Of a DNA stretch of 64,000 nt, positions 1 to 8,565 are shown piece after piece. Position 1 is the stretch's first letter, and each line of letters opens with the position of its first letter. The position numbers and the translations under genes were made by a program. The notes beneath the pieces were generated by a model, which was not told the DNA's origin, did no database searches, and was given only the letters and a program-made list of their open reading frames with translations. Source of the DNA: Pseudomonas sp. CFBP 13711 (GTDB taxonomy: Bacteria > Pseudomonadota > Gammaproteobacteria > Pseudomonadales > Pseudomonadaceae); the NCBI RefSeq assembly GCF_014842265.1, contig NZ_JACYVI010000020.1, positions 1,054 to 65,053 on the forward strand, written 5' to 3'.

Positions 1-2
1 CG

Positions 3-944
3 ATCAAAAAGCGCCTGTTCGACATCATTGACCGCAACCGTGACGGCAAACTGAGCGGTAGCGAGATACAAGCCGCGCTAAGACTGCCAGCCCACGCGCA
101 GTCGATTTCGCAGTTGATAGTTCGCTACCAAAGCGAATGGCATCACGTCCCGGGCAAGTGGGATGCGCTGGACGACTTGCTGGGGCACGGCGGCTCGACG
201 CCTAACCTGAACTGGTTGGCGGAGAAGGAGCGGATCAAGGCGATGAGTTGGTGGGCAGAGGTGGCCGGGCGGCTTGGGTTGCCTGTAGATGGGAAGGTGC
301 ACCATCTGCATCCGCTGGGGTTGTTAGGTTGGTTGTGCTCCGAGGAGCCGCGTAACGATTTAGTAGTAGAGCGAGGACAAGTCACTTTCGACGCCGAAGG
401 GAACGACAATCCATCAAGCTATTACTTTAGCCGACAGTTGCATTGGCCAGGCGGTGCCTCGGGCGTCACCCTTGGGCGCGGTTACGACATGCGCCACAGG
501 ACAAAAGCATCCGTGTGTGCAGACCTGATGCAGGCGGGTCTGGATGTGGAGACATCCCGAAAATTCTCGCAGGGTGCCGAGCTCTTCAGTGACGCCGCTC
601 GTGACTTTGTGACGGCGAACAAGGCTGCATATGGGGTTATTTCCACACGTTCACAGCGCGTTTTGTTCGAGACGGTGGTCTACCCCCGGTATGCAATCGC
701 CGCTCAGCAGCAATACGAGTCAGTTGCAGCGCCGGGTACTCCACTATGGGAGGATCTTGATAGTCGGGTAAGAGATATTGCCGTGGATTTGACTTACCAG
801 CAGGGCAGCATTTGGAAACGGCAACTGCCACACATTTCAGCTAACGATAAACAACGTCTCGCAAACTACATTGAAAGCACTCCAGAGCTCTTGAGATATG
901 AGCGAGGGCGAAATCGTGCGCGTTACTTAAGAGCTGGAGACTGA
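3..944 (+). CDS. Pesticin/phage-lysozyme-like effector with EF-hand, C-terminal part
   Basis: The gene enters from outside the window, so only about the last 313 residues are visible, in the frame starting at base 3. They open with an EF-hand-like loop (DRNRDGKLSGSEI, bases 30-68), then a linker. The catalytic-looking part follows: an acidic DAEG motif near base 390, then SGVTLGRGYDMRHR near bases 455-500 and DLTYQQG near 785. This order of Glu, then GVT(L/I)GRGYD, then a Tyr-Gln-Gln-Gly helix is typical of pesticin/T4-lysozyme-like muramidases found as type VI secretion effectors in Pseudomonas. I infer periplasmic cleavage of peptidoglycan in rival cells. The N-terminus, which would show a VgrG, PAAR or other delivery domain, is not here. 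A lysozyme of a bacteriocin or prophage is the main alternative. Confidence 0.75.
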   Translation: MKKRLFDIIDRNRDGKLSGSEIQAALRLPAHAQSISQLIVRYQSEWHHVPGKWDALDDLLGHGGSTPNLNWLAEKERIKAMSWWAEVAGRLGLPVDGKVHHLHPLGLLGWLCSEEPRNDLVVERGQVTFDAEGNDNPSSYYFSRQLHWPGGASGVTLGRGYDMRHRTKASVCADLMQAGLDVETSRKFSQGAELFSDAARDFVTANKAAYGVISTRSQRVLFETVVYPRYAIAAQQQYESVAAPGTPLWEDLDSRVRDIAVDLTYQQGSIWKRQLPHISANDKQRLANYIESTPELLRYERGRNRARYLRAGD

Positions 945-945
945 G

Positions 946-1425
946 ATGAAACGCATTGCATTGACCATGTGCCTCGCGTTACAAGTTGCTGTATCGAATC
1001 CGGCACGATCCGCACCTGTAGCGGAGGACAATTCACATTCCATTGTCGTTCCTGATGCGTCTTGGGAGGGTACCTACACCGTAAGCAGCTTGCTTTGCAC
1101 CTCGCCAGAGGACGGCTCAAACTGCTCAAAGATTTTTAGCGACAGTCTGCAAATCCGGAAGAAAGGTAACGACTACCAAGTGACGCTAGAAAGCACCCAA
1201 GCGAATCAGCATGTCTGTGCGTTTTCATTCCAGATGAAAGTAACAGGCCGGAGCTTGGTTCATGAAACTGCGTATGGGCGGATCCTCGTGACGAGAAAGA
1301 AAGCAGGTTTAACCATTATTTCCTACAATGTTGACCCAACTGCGTTGGGTTTGGGTATTTGTGGAGCACATGCTGATATCAACGGATTGGTGTTTCCACG
1401 GGTAAGCAAGCGGCACGGTGGATGA
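946..1425 (+). CDS. Exported small protein, candidate immunity protein 1
   Basis: 159 residues. The start is one base after the effector stop, with GGAG about seven bases upstream, so the two genes are almost certainly co-transcribed. The N-terminus (MKRIALTMCLALQVAV...ARSAPV) reads as a Sec signal peptide cut near residue 22. The mature part has four to five Cys and predicted beta character (WEGTYTVSSLLC...). I do not recognise a named family. Position directly after a peptidoglycan-targeting effector and a periplasmic destination fit an immunity protein, but that is inference. Base composition is clearly AT-richer than the core genes further on. Confidence 0.6.
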   Translation: MKRIALTMCLALQVAVSNPARSAPVAEDNSHSIVVPDASWEGTYTVSSLLCTSPEDGSNCSKIFSDSLQIRKKGNDYQVTLESTQANQHVCAFSFQMKVTGRSLVHETAYGRILVTRKKAGLTIISYNVDPTALGLGICGAHADINGLVFPRVSKRHGG

Positions 1426-1456
1426 GATCACTAACCCGCAATGGCGGGACCAGGTT

Positions 1457-2215
1457 ATGAAGGCGATATGGAACATCGTCTTTTTATGGCTGGAGCTCAC
1501 AAGCGCAACCGTATTTGGAGCTGGGGAGAAGCTGGGCCATGCTAAAAGGCCTGACTGCATGGAGGAGTATCAGAGCTTTATCTCGGATAGATATAAAGAC
1601 TATGAGCGCACCTACCATATAACGACTTGCAAAATGTGGCCCGCTACGGGTCTAATGATTTTCGCTACATCGATCATCTTTGGCGAAAATGCTGATTTGG
1701 AGATGGTAGTCCTGGATCCGCTTACAAGAAACGTTATGGGTGAAAATCGCGAATCGGGAGTGCTTGACGCCGGCGCTATTCATAGTCATGAAGTGATAAT
1801 CGATACTGCCCCTTATCAACTGAATGAAAGTCATACTGCGTTCGGGATCCGAATCTTGTGGACAGGATCGTCACAGCCGAACCCCTACAGCTCCACCTCG
1901 CTCAACTTATACATCCTACTCGACAAAATGCTAATTAATATATTGAAAGGGCTGGCCGTCCAGGAGCGTATCGGTGAATGGGACATGCGCTGCGCCGGAA
2001 GTTTCCAAGACAGAACTATGACACTGCGAATGAAGCATGCCCACACTCCTAATGCTGACATAGTTGTTAGGGAGACCGTGATTAATACGACTTCACAAGA
2101 AACAGATGAGAGCTGTAAAACCAACTTCATAAAGCGGAGGGTCAATTCCTATACGTTGAAGTATAACGATGGTTATGCGGCCCCCGACAATCTGAAAGCG
2201 CTAAGTTACAGATGA
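1457..2215 (+). CDS. Exported protein of unknown function, candidate immunity protein 2
   Basis: About 252 residues from the ATG at 1457. I prefer that start because it begins a plausible signal peptide (MKAIWNIVFLWLELTSATVFG). The frame is open further up, to 1418, where it would overlap the preceding gene. The protein is acidic to neutral and mixed alpha/beta, with Cys residues near the N-terminus (PDCMEEY, TTCKMW) and C-terminus (RCAGS, ESCKTN) that could form disulfides in the periplasm. No recognised family. It ends in an ATGA overlap with the next gene. Codon use is strongly AT-rich (many ATA, TTA, AGA-type codons), as expected of recently acquired effector/immunity DNA. Confidence 0.55.
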   Translation: MKAIWNIVFLWLELTSATVFGAGEKLGHAKRPDCMEEYQSFISDRYKDYERTYHITTCKMWPATGLMIFATSIIFGENADLEMVVLDPLTRNVMGENRESGVLDAGAIHSHEVIIDTAPYQLNESHTAFGIRILWTGSSQPNPYSSTSLNLYILLDKMLINILKGLAVQERIGEWDMRCAGSFQDRTMTLRMKHAHTPNADIVVRETVINTTSQETDESCKTNFIKRRVNSYTLKYNDGYAAPDNLKALSYR

Positions 2216-2721
2216 TGGAGAGGCGTGATAAGACAAACTTTTTAAGCCTGGCATTCGTCTGTATATCTTTCACAAGTGGAACCGTATCTGCCAGTGAAGA
2301 CGTCAGTTGCGTCAAAAACGAAACCCCCATTGCCGGTTGCCGTCTTGATGAGCAAAAGCAGCGGTCAGTCTCTCTGTGCAGCAGTGCCAACAAAGAAACC
2401 ATCACCTATCGATTCGGGACGCCTGAAAAGGATGAGATGACGCAAACATTCCGAGCAACCCGCCCGCTTTTTCGGTGGGTAGATAAGGCGACATACACCA
2501 CCTATTTTGGATTTCGCACGGGTGATTACGGATATGTCGTAGGTGTGCCTCAACAAACCTTCGGTGCCAAAGCGTTTCTAGAGGTACTCAAGCTCAACAA
2601 AACCATCATGAGCAAAACCTGCACCGCGAACTCGTTCGGCTCGGAGCATCTGAAGAATGTTGCGATAAAGGAGCTGGATGACGGCTCGGTTCGAGCACAG
2701 CATTTTTCATTTCCGCCGTGA
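2212..2721 (+). CDS. Exported small protein, candidate immunity protein 3
   Basis: 169 residues. The ATG at 2212 overlaps the previous stop (ATGA), and a second ATG follows at 2215. A hydrophobic stretch (FLSLAFVCISFTSGTVSAS) gives a signal peptide, so the mature protein should be periplasmic. It has paired Cys residues (VSCVKNETPIAGC, VSLCSS, SKTC) and a Tyr/Gly-rich middle (TTYFGFRTGDYGYVVG). I do not recognise the family. As last gene of the effector cluster it may be an additional or orphan immunity protein. The transcription unit ends at the bidirectional terminator just downstream. Confidence 0.55.
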   Translation: MMERRDKTNFLSLAFVCISFTSGTVSASEDVSCVKNETPIAGCRLDEQKQRSVSLCSSANKETITYRFGTPEKDEMTQTFRATRPLFRWVDKATYTTYFGFRTGDYGYVVGVPQQTFGAKAFLEVLKLNKTIMSKTCTANSFGSEHLKNVAIKELDDGSVRAQHFSFPP

Positions 2722-2774
2722 TCCACGCATAAAGAGGAACAGTGTCCTGTGGACGCAAACCTTGGTCAAAAAAA

Positions 2775-2800
2775 AAACACCCCGACCACTCGGGGTGTTT
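2775..2800. terminator. Bidirectional intrinsic terminator
   Basis: An 11-bp perfect stem (2775-2785 with 2790-2800) and a 4-base loop. The left flank is a long A tract and the right arm ends in T, so it can stop transcription from both sides. It sits between the effector cluster on + and the DUF1329 gene on -. Confidence 0.85.
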
Positions 2801-2903
2801 ACTTTCTGCGCTATGGGGTTCAGCCATAGGGTAAAACGCGGAGGACTTCAGTGCGCTGTAGCTGTGATCAACGTTGCACGCTCCCCGCTTGTTCGGTCAG
2901 CCG

Positions 2904-4274
2904 TTAGCGCACGCCTTCCTGACGCAGCGCGTTGGGCTGGAAGTCGCTGACAGTGGCGGTAAAGCCGAAGTCATAGGCTTTTTTCTCTTCGTTCTTCATG
3001 CCCAGCGCCAGGTAGCGGCCTGATTGCAGGTCGTACAGAGCTTCGAGGGCATACCACGGCACTTGTTTGTCGTAGTAGTTTTCGGCGTGGGCTTCAGCCA
3101 CGCGCCACAGTTGACCACGGCCGTCATAGTGATCGATGACCGCGGCCTGCCAGGTGTCTTCGTCGATGAAGAAGTCACGTTTGGCGTAGATGTGACGCTG
3201 GCCTTCTTTCAGCGTGGCAGTCACGTGCCAGACGCGACGCAGTTCATAGCGCGCCAGGTCCTGATTGATGTGGCCGGCCTTGATGATGTCGGTGTATTTC
3301 AGCTTCGGATCGTCGAGCTTGTAGCTATCAGAGGCGATGTACATTTCTTGTTTGCCAATCAGCTTCCAGTCGTAGCGGTCTGGCGCGCCGTTGAACATGT
3401 CGAGGTTGTCGGAGGTTCGCAGGCCATCGGCGGCGGTGCCCGGCCCGTCATAGGACACTTGCGGCGCACGGCGTACGCGACGTTGACCCGCGTTATAAAC
3501 CCACGCCGCGCGCGGCTCTTTGACCTGATCGAGGGTTTCGTGCACCAGTAGTACGGAACCTGCCAGACGCGCCGGCGCCGTCACTTCCTGTTTGAAGTAG
3601 AACAGGATGTTGCCCGGGTTCTTCGGATCGAAATCCTTCATCTTGTCGCGGAAGACGAACTCGTCGTGGAAGTACACCGGGTTGAACGAGCCGTTGGTCT
3701 GCGGCGTGGCCTGGGTAACCAGACGCGAGACGCTGCCGCCGCGATAACGGGTGATGTGGTTCCAGATGACCTCAAGGCCATCCTTCGGAATCGGGAACGG
3801 CACTGCGGTTTCGAAATTCTCCAGGCCGTTGCCGCCACCCACCAGCTTGGTGTTGGTGGCGTTTTTCTTGATGGCGGCGAATACGTCAGCGGGCACAGTC
3901 GCGCCACGATGGGACGGGTAGACCGGCATCTTGTAGGTGTCCGGGTAACGCTTGAACATCGCGTACTGGCCCGGGGCGAGTTTGTCCTTGTACTGATCCA
4001 CGTTCTGCGCAGTGATGGTGAACTGCGCTTTTTCATTGGCGTACGGGTTGGCCAGGAAGCCTTTGTCGTCCACGGCGCCAGCATTGGTCGGCATCGGGCT
4101 CCAGGCCGGAATGGTGTTGGCAGCGTTGCCGGCTTTTTCCGCGCCCATCGGCGTCAGCGTGGTGCCCAGCTTGGCGGCTTCGGCGTCGGACACCGCAGCC
4201 ATCACGCTGGTCGCCAACAACGACAGACCCAACACGCCAACCTGCAACAGACCCTTCGTGATTTTCATTTTCAT
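2904..4274 (-). CDS. DUF1329 family exported protein
   Basis: 456 residues. The start at 4274 is chosen because AAGGA lies about 8 bases upstream and the protein then begins with a clean signal peptide (MKMKITKGLLQVGVLGLSLLATSVMAAV). The frame is open further up but that part is a shadow of the preceding gene. The family (outer-membrane lipoprotein-sorting-like, DUF1329) is recognised from motifs such as WNHITRYRGG, YFKQEVTAPARLAG and RDFFIDEDTWQ. These proteins have a LolA/LolB-like beta fold and are nearly always next to a DUF1302 protein, as here with an 8-base gap. Role is unproven. Handling of hydrophobic compounds in the envelope is an inference from the fold and the acyl-CoA ligase nearby. 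Confidence 0.85.
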   Translation of the reverse strand: MKMKITKGLLQVGVLGLSLLATSVMAAVSDAEAAKLGTTLTPMGAEKAGNAANTIPAWSPMPTNAGAVDDKGFLANPYANEKAQFTITAQNVDQYKDKLAPGQYAMFKRYPDTYKMPVYPSHRGATVPADVFAAIKKNATNTKLVGGGNGLENFETAVPFPIPKDGLEVIWNHITRYRGGSVSRLVTQATPQTNGSFNPVYFHDEFVFRDKMKDFDPKNPGNILFYFKQEVTAPARLAGSVLLVHETLDQVKEPRAAWVYNAGQRRVRRAPQVSYDGPGTAADGLRTSDNLDMFNGAPDRYDWKLIGKQEMYIASDSYKLDDPKLKYTDIIKAGHINQDLARYELRRVWHVTATLKEGQRHIYAKRDFFIDEDTWQAAVIDHYDGRGQLWRVAEAHAENYYDKQVPWYALEALYDLQSGRYLALGMKNEEKKAYDFGFTATVSDFQPNALRQEGVR

Positions 4275-4282
4275 TATTGTCC

Positions 4283-6205
4283 TTAGAAGTTCATGCCGAA
4301 GCTGAGCGCTACGAAGTCGCGATCGTCCACGGTGGTGTACTTGCCGTCGAAGAAGTTGGTGTAGGAAAGGTTGGCGGTGTAGGTGTTCTGGTACTCGGCG
4401 TCGAGGCCCAGACTCACGGCCTTGCGACCTTCCTCGAAGTTGCCGCCAGGACCTGGCGAGTAGCCGTCGACGTCGTGGGACCAGGCCACGCTCGGACGCA
4501 GGTTCACCCCGGCGAAGACGTTGTTGTAATCCCAGATGGCGCGAGCGCGGTAACCCCACGAATCGGTGGTGGTGAAGCCATCGTTTTCGCAGTAGCGGCT
4601 GAGGTTGTTCTGCGCGGCAGTGCCCAGGGTGCTGGCGTTGAGGGTCTGACATTGACCGCCTGGCAGCGGGCCCGGCCCATAGCTCGGGTCGCGGCCATAA
4701 CGCAGTTTCGATGTACTTTCCAGCCCGCCGACGTGGGTCCAGCCCACCTCACCCACTACGGTCAGACGTTCGGCGCCCATCACCTGGTCGAAGAAGTGCG
4801 TGAAGGTGGTCTGCGCCTGGCTGATTTCCTTGCGGCGATAGCCTTTCTGGTCCTGGCCGGGTGCGCCCTGCAGCAGCGACACGTTCGAGTTCAGCGGCGA
4901 CAGGCCGGAATACAGGATGTCGGTAGTGTTCAACTGCACCGGTGCGTTAGGGCGATAGCTGACTTCGCCGCTCCACGCCGTGCCGGTGGGCAAGGTGGTG
5001 GAGAAGCTCAGGCCGAACAGGTGAATGTCTTCCGGGTATTCAACGTAGTAGCTGGAGTTGGCAGCGACCACGACGGGCAACAGGGTTGGCGCGAGGGCCG
5101 CCGCGACGCCTCGAGGAACGCCGTTGGCCGCCAGACCGCCAACCAGGCCCGCTGCGCTGTAGGCGCTTGCCGGCCCGCCCTTGCCGCTGAAGATCGGCAG
5201 ACGGCTGTGGTAGTTCATGTAATAGGCGCCGAACTCGGTGTCCAGCGGCTCGAAGTTGTAGTGCATGGCCAGGCCGTACTGGCCACTGTCTCGGGCATCG
5301 CGATCAGGGCCGCGGGCGACCACTGCGCCCTCGTCAGGATTACCAAAGTTCACGCCGCGCGCAGCCAGCGTGTTCTGAACGGGGCCACGCAACGCGGCAG
5401 GCAGAGCCGCATTGAGGCTGTTGCGGGTACGCAGTACGGCCAGGTTGCTGTTGCAGCCGTCCGCGATCACGTCCGGTTGCGAGAAGAAGGTGCCGCAGTT
5501 GTCGACGACGGTCTGGTCCCATTCCAGCTGGTAAAAGCCTTCAGCCGACAGGTTTTCGGTCAGGCTTTGCGACAGGTAGAACATGTTGACCGGAATCAGA
5601 CCTTCCTTGATTTCCGAGCCAGGGCGACGGAACGCGGACACGTCGACCGGGTTGATGCTGTTGATGCCGCCCTGGATGAAGGTACTTTCACCCCAACTGA
5701 CGACTTGCTTGCCCAGACGCACCGAGCCCGGCTCATCGGCAATGGAGTAGTTGTGATAGACGAATGCGTCGAGCAGCTCGAAACCTGAGGATTTGGCGCC
5801 TTCCTTGCGGCCGGAATCGCTGATGTCCTTGAAGTCGCGGCTTTCGTCCTTGAGCTCGAAGTCATACCAGTACTTGCCCCGCAGGAACACACCGGTGTCG
5901 CCGTATTTCAGTTCAAGATCGTGGATGCCCTTGAAGATCTTCGAAAACGTTTCGCCGCTTTTGAAGTTCAAGTGACCGTCGTCGGAGGTTTGCGAAAGAC
6001 CGTGACCGCCGTTGTTGGAGCCGATCAGGTTCTTGTTGGCGTTCTGGGTGGACCAGCTTGCCCCTATTGAGAGCGACGAGTCGAAGTTGCCTTCGATTTC
6101 TCCGATATTGAAACTGACGCCGAATGCAGGGCCGGCGAGCGTGGAAGCGAGGCTGACGGCCAGGGGCAATTTAGCCCGGCGCCAGAACTGGTTAGCTGAT
6201 GTCAT
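4283..6205 (-). CDS. DUF1302 family outer-membrane-type protein
   Basis: 640 residues with an N-terminal signal region (LPLAVSLASTLAGPAFGVSF). After cleavage it continues with alternating beta-strand patterns and ends in a terminal Phe (FVALSFGMNF), as outer-membrane barrels do. The motifs FNIGEIEGNFDSSLSIGASW and RLGKQVVSWGESTFIQGGIN are typical of DUF1302. First gene of a two-gene operon with the DUF1329 gene. In P. aeruginosa the equivalent trio (I recall PA3922-PA3924) also includes the acyl-CoA ligase found upstream here. A role in uptake or export of lipid-like substrates is plausible but not shown. Confidence 0.85.
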   Translation of the reverse strand: MTSANQFWRRAKLPLAVSLASTLAGPAFGVSFNIGEIEGNFDSSLSIGASWSTQNANKNLIGSNNGGHGLSQTSDDGHLNFKSGETFSKIFKGIHDLELKYGDTGVFLRGKYWYDFELKDESRDFKDISDSGRKEGAKSSGFELLDAFVYHNYSIADEPGSVRLGKQVVSWGESTFIQGGINSINPVDVSAFRRPGSEIKEGLIPVNMFYLSQSLTENLSAEGFYQLEWDQTVVDNCGTFFSQPDVIADGCNSNLAVLRTRNSLNAALPAALRGPVQNTLAARGVNFGNPDEGAVVARGPDRDARDSGQYGLAMHYNFEPLDTEFGAYYMNYHSRLPIFSGKGGPASAYSAAGLVGGLAANGVPRGVAAALAPTLLPVVVAANSSYYVEYPEDIHLFGLSFSTTLPTGTAWSGEVSYRPNAPVQLNTTDILYSGLSPLNSNVSLLQGAPGQDQKGYRRKEISQAQTTFTHFFDQVMGAERLTVVGEVGWTHVGGLESTSKLRYGRDPSYGPGPLPGGQCQTLNASTLGTAAQNNLSRYCENDGFTTTDSWGYRARAIWDYNNVFAGVNLRPSVAWSHDVDGYSPGPGGNFEEGRKAVSLGLDAEYQNTYTANLSYTNFFDGKYTTVDDRDFVALSFGMNF

Positions 6206-6569
6206 CGACGCTACTCCATGTGCTTTTATTTTTATGGCAGTGGGTGCTTCCAGAAACGACTCAGGCGGACGGGCCGCAGTGCCTGGGTGTCAACGCCGAT
6301 CGGGCAGCCAAACAACTGCGAAACGATCAGTGCGCTTTTTCTCCGGTACCTACCTACTGCCGACTATAGCCAGCAGGTGCTGCTGCTTGATCCCTCTAAA
6401 GTGTGATTTGCAGCGCCAACACCTCTGGCACGCCGACTCCAGAGTGGCAAATCACAACGCAGGGGGAGCATGGCTGAAAAAAGAGAATTGGCAAGGAAGA
6501 CGCCGGATTAGAGCCTTCGCGGCACATTTTCACGGGGATGAACCGATGAAATGGCCGCGAAGGAAAGCG
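6206..6569. other. Intergenic region upstream of the DUF1302 operon
   Basis: 364 bases without a convincing gene. It lies between the acyl-CoA ligase stop and the DUF1302 start, both on the minus strand, so it should hold the promoter of the DUF1302-DUF1329 pair. I see no clear terminator hairpin or recognisable operator. Confidence 0.5.
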
Positions 6570-8246
6570 TCAGAGTGTGGAGAGGAAAGCGCTGTTACTG
6601 CCCTGCCACTCAAGGATGTTCTGACGTATTTGCTTCTTGTCGAGCTTGCCGACGCTGGTCTTGGGAATTTCGGTAACAAGGGCGATCTGGCTGGGGATCG
6701 CCCACTTGTTAATGTGCCCCTGTTCCACAAATGGCTTGAGATGTTCCTTAAGGGTCTTGGCATCCAGGACGTGACCCTCGCGAGCGACCAGCAGCGCAAA
6801 CGGGCGCTCGCCCCACTGGGGGTCGGCGATGCCCACCACAGCCACTTCGCGCACACCGGGATGACGACTGCAGAGATCCTCCAGCTGCAGCGACGATACC
6901 CACTCGCCGCCGGTCTTGATCACGTCTTTGATGCGGTCGCGTATGTCGATCCCGCACATGCTGTCCAGCGTCGCCACGTCTCCGGTGTGCAGCCAGCCCC
7001 CAGCCCACAGTTCGGCGCCCTTCTCCGGCTCGCGGTAATAACCTTCACTCAGCCACGGTGCGCGCAGCACCAGTTCGCCCTGGGTCTCGCCGTCGGAAGG
7101 CAGGAAATTGCCCTCACCATCGACAATCGCCGCCTCAACCAGCACGCCCGGCGCGCCGGCCTTGATTCGGTAGGCGGTCCGTTCGTCTTCACTGGCGGCC
7201 ATCAAGTCGTCATTCAGGTGCGCAACCGACACCAATGGCCCGGTCTCGGACATGCCGTAGGCGGCAGACAGCTGAATGCCTTTGGCCTTGGCTGCCTCGT
7301 ACAGCGAACGATTGAGCGAGCTGCCGCCGATAATGATGTGCCAGCCGGTGAAATCCATGTTCTGGGCGGCTTTGGCGTTGAGGACCATTTGCATGATGGT
7401 GGGCACGCAGTGGGAAAACGTGACCTTTTCCTTCTGCCAGAGCTGCACCAGCAACTCGGGGTCGTAACGGCCGGGATACACCTGTTTCGCGCCCAGCATG
7501 GTCGCGGCATACGGCACGCCCCACGCATGAACGTGGAACATCGGCGTGATTGGCATGTAAACCTTGTCGCCGCCCAGAATGCCTTCGACGCTGCCCATGA
7601 TCGTCGCGACGGCCATGGTGTGCAGCACGAGCTGGCGATGGGTGAAATACACCCCCTTTGGGTTGCCCGTCGTGCCGGTGGTGTAGAACGTAGTCGCCAC
7701 CGAGTTCTCGTCGAAATCCTCGAATTGATAGTGCGGATTCGCCGCGGCCAGCAACGCTTCGTACTCGCCCAAAAGATTGGGCAGGTCGGCGGTCGCGCCA
7801 TCGGTGTCGGTCAGTAACAGTGTTTTTTCGACCGTCGTCAGTTGCCCGGCGATGGCGTTGTAGAGGGGTACGAATTCGCTGTTCACCAGCACGAGCTTGT
7901 CTTCGGCATGGTTCATGGTGAACAGGATCTGCTCGGGCGAAAGCCGGACGTTGATGGTGTGGATCACCGCGCCAATCATCGGAATCGCGAACATGCACTC
8001 CAGGTAACGATGGCTGTCCCAGTCCATCACCGCCACGGTGTCACCCGCCTTGACCCCGGCCGCCGTCAGCGCACCGGCCAGCCTGCAGATGCGCTCGTTG
8101 AGCATTTGATACGAATAGCGCGAATGGTCCCGGTAAACGATTTCACGGTTTTTTTCGTAGCGCACGCCTGACAGCAGCAGTCGCTTGATCAACAGAGGAT
8201 ACTGGTACGCCCCTTCGGCGGGCGGAATCACGCGGGTGTGCAGCAT
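6570..8246 (-). CDS. Medium/long-chain acyl-CoA ligase, AlkK type
   Basis: 558 residues, an adenylate-forming enzyme that activates fatty acids to acyl-CoA through an acyl-AMP. The phosphate-binding loop YTTGTTGNPKGV is near residue 190, the adenine/aryl motif YGMSETGP lies in the middle, the hinge region GWLHTGDVATLD follows, and the catalytic Lys is in KTSVGKLDKKQI near the C-terminus. Length and motif spacing match the AlkK/fadD3-like group rather than FadD proper. It lies upstream of the DUF1302/DUF1329 operon on the same strand, so substrate handling could be shared. Chain-length preference cannot be read from sequence alone. Confidence 0.88.
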   Translation of the reverse strand: MLHTRVIPPAEGAYQYPLLIKRLLLSGVRYEKNREIVYRDHSRYSYQMLNERICRLAGALTAAGVKAGDTVAVMDWDSHRYLECMFAIPMIGAVIHTINVRLSPEQILFTMNHAEDKLVLVNSEFVPLYNAIAGQLTTVEKTLLLTDTDGATADLPNLLGEYEALLAAANPHYQFEDFDENSVATTFYTTGTTGNPKGVYFTHRQLVLHTMAVATIMGSVEGILGGDKVYMPITPMFHVHAWGVPYAATMLGAKQVYPGRYDPELLVQLWQKEKVTFSHCVPTIMQMVLNAKAAQNMDFTGWHIIIGGSSLNRSLYEAAKAKGIQLSAAYGMSETGPLVSVAHLNDDLMAASEDERTAYRIKAGAPGVLVEAAIVDGEGNFLPSDGETQGELVLRAPWLSEGYYREPEKGAELWAGGWLHTGDVATLDSMCGIDIRDRIKDVIKTGGEWVSSLQLEDLCSRHPGVREVAVVGIADPQWGERPFALLVAREGHVLDAKTLKEHLKPFVEQGHINKWAIPSQIALVTEIPKTSVGKLDKKQIRQNILEWQGSNSAFLSTL

Positions 8247-8565
8247 AGGAATCCCTTTTCACGGTGCAGGTGCGGGGGCTGAAAATATGCACTGTAGGGC
8301 CTGGGCGCGTCGATCGGATCAGCCGAAGGGATGAATTGTTGGTCTGAGGTGCCTAAAAAATACCAACTTGGCCTAGGAAATTCTGGACCGGTATAAAGAA
8401 TTTTTTCGGTGCCGCCGAGATCATAAGAAAGGTGTCATTGGAATACCTAACCGCTCAAGAATGTTCCAACGTTGCTGAATAACGATGCAGCAGCGGTCAG
8501 GATTGATTTTCTTCGGATGAAGCTTTAGCTTTCACGTTCAATGCTGGCCATTATGAGGAATCGGT
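8247..8565. other. AT-rich intergenic region before kptA
   Basis: 319 bases without a gene, sitting between divergently transcribed genes. A weak sigma70-like pair is visible on +: TTGGCC at 8368 and TATAAA at 8392, 18 bases apart. It would serve kptA but is only a candidate. Composition shifts from GC-rich core to AT-rich accessory DNA here. Confidence 0.35.

Noticed and set aside
4275-4652. N-terminal extension of the DUF1329 frame
   Set aside because: Arg/His-rich shadow of the DUF1302 gene; the start at 4274 has a good ribosome-binding site and signal peptide.
4277-5788. 503-codon ORF on + across the DUF1302 gene
   Set aside because: Antisense shadow of a GC-rich gene; composition is Val/Arg/Gly-rich without domains, and the minus-strand protein has signal peptide and family motifs.
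6012-7817. 601-codon ORF on + across the acyl-CoA ligase
   Set aside because: Antisense to a clear adenylate-forming enzyme with all motifs; the ORF itself has no recognisable domain.
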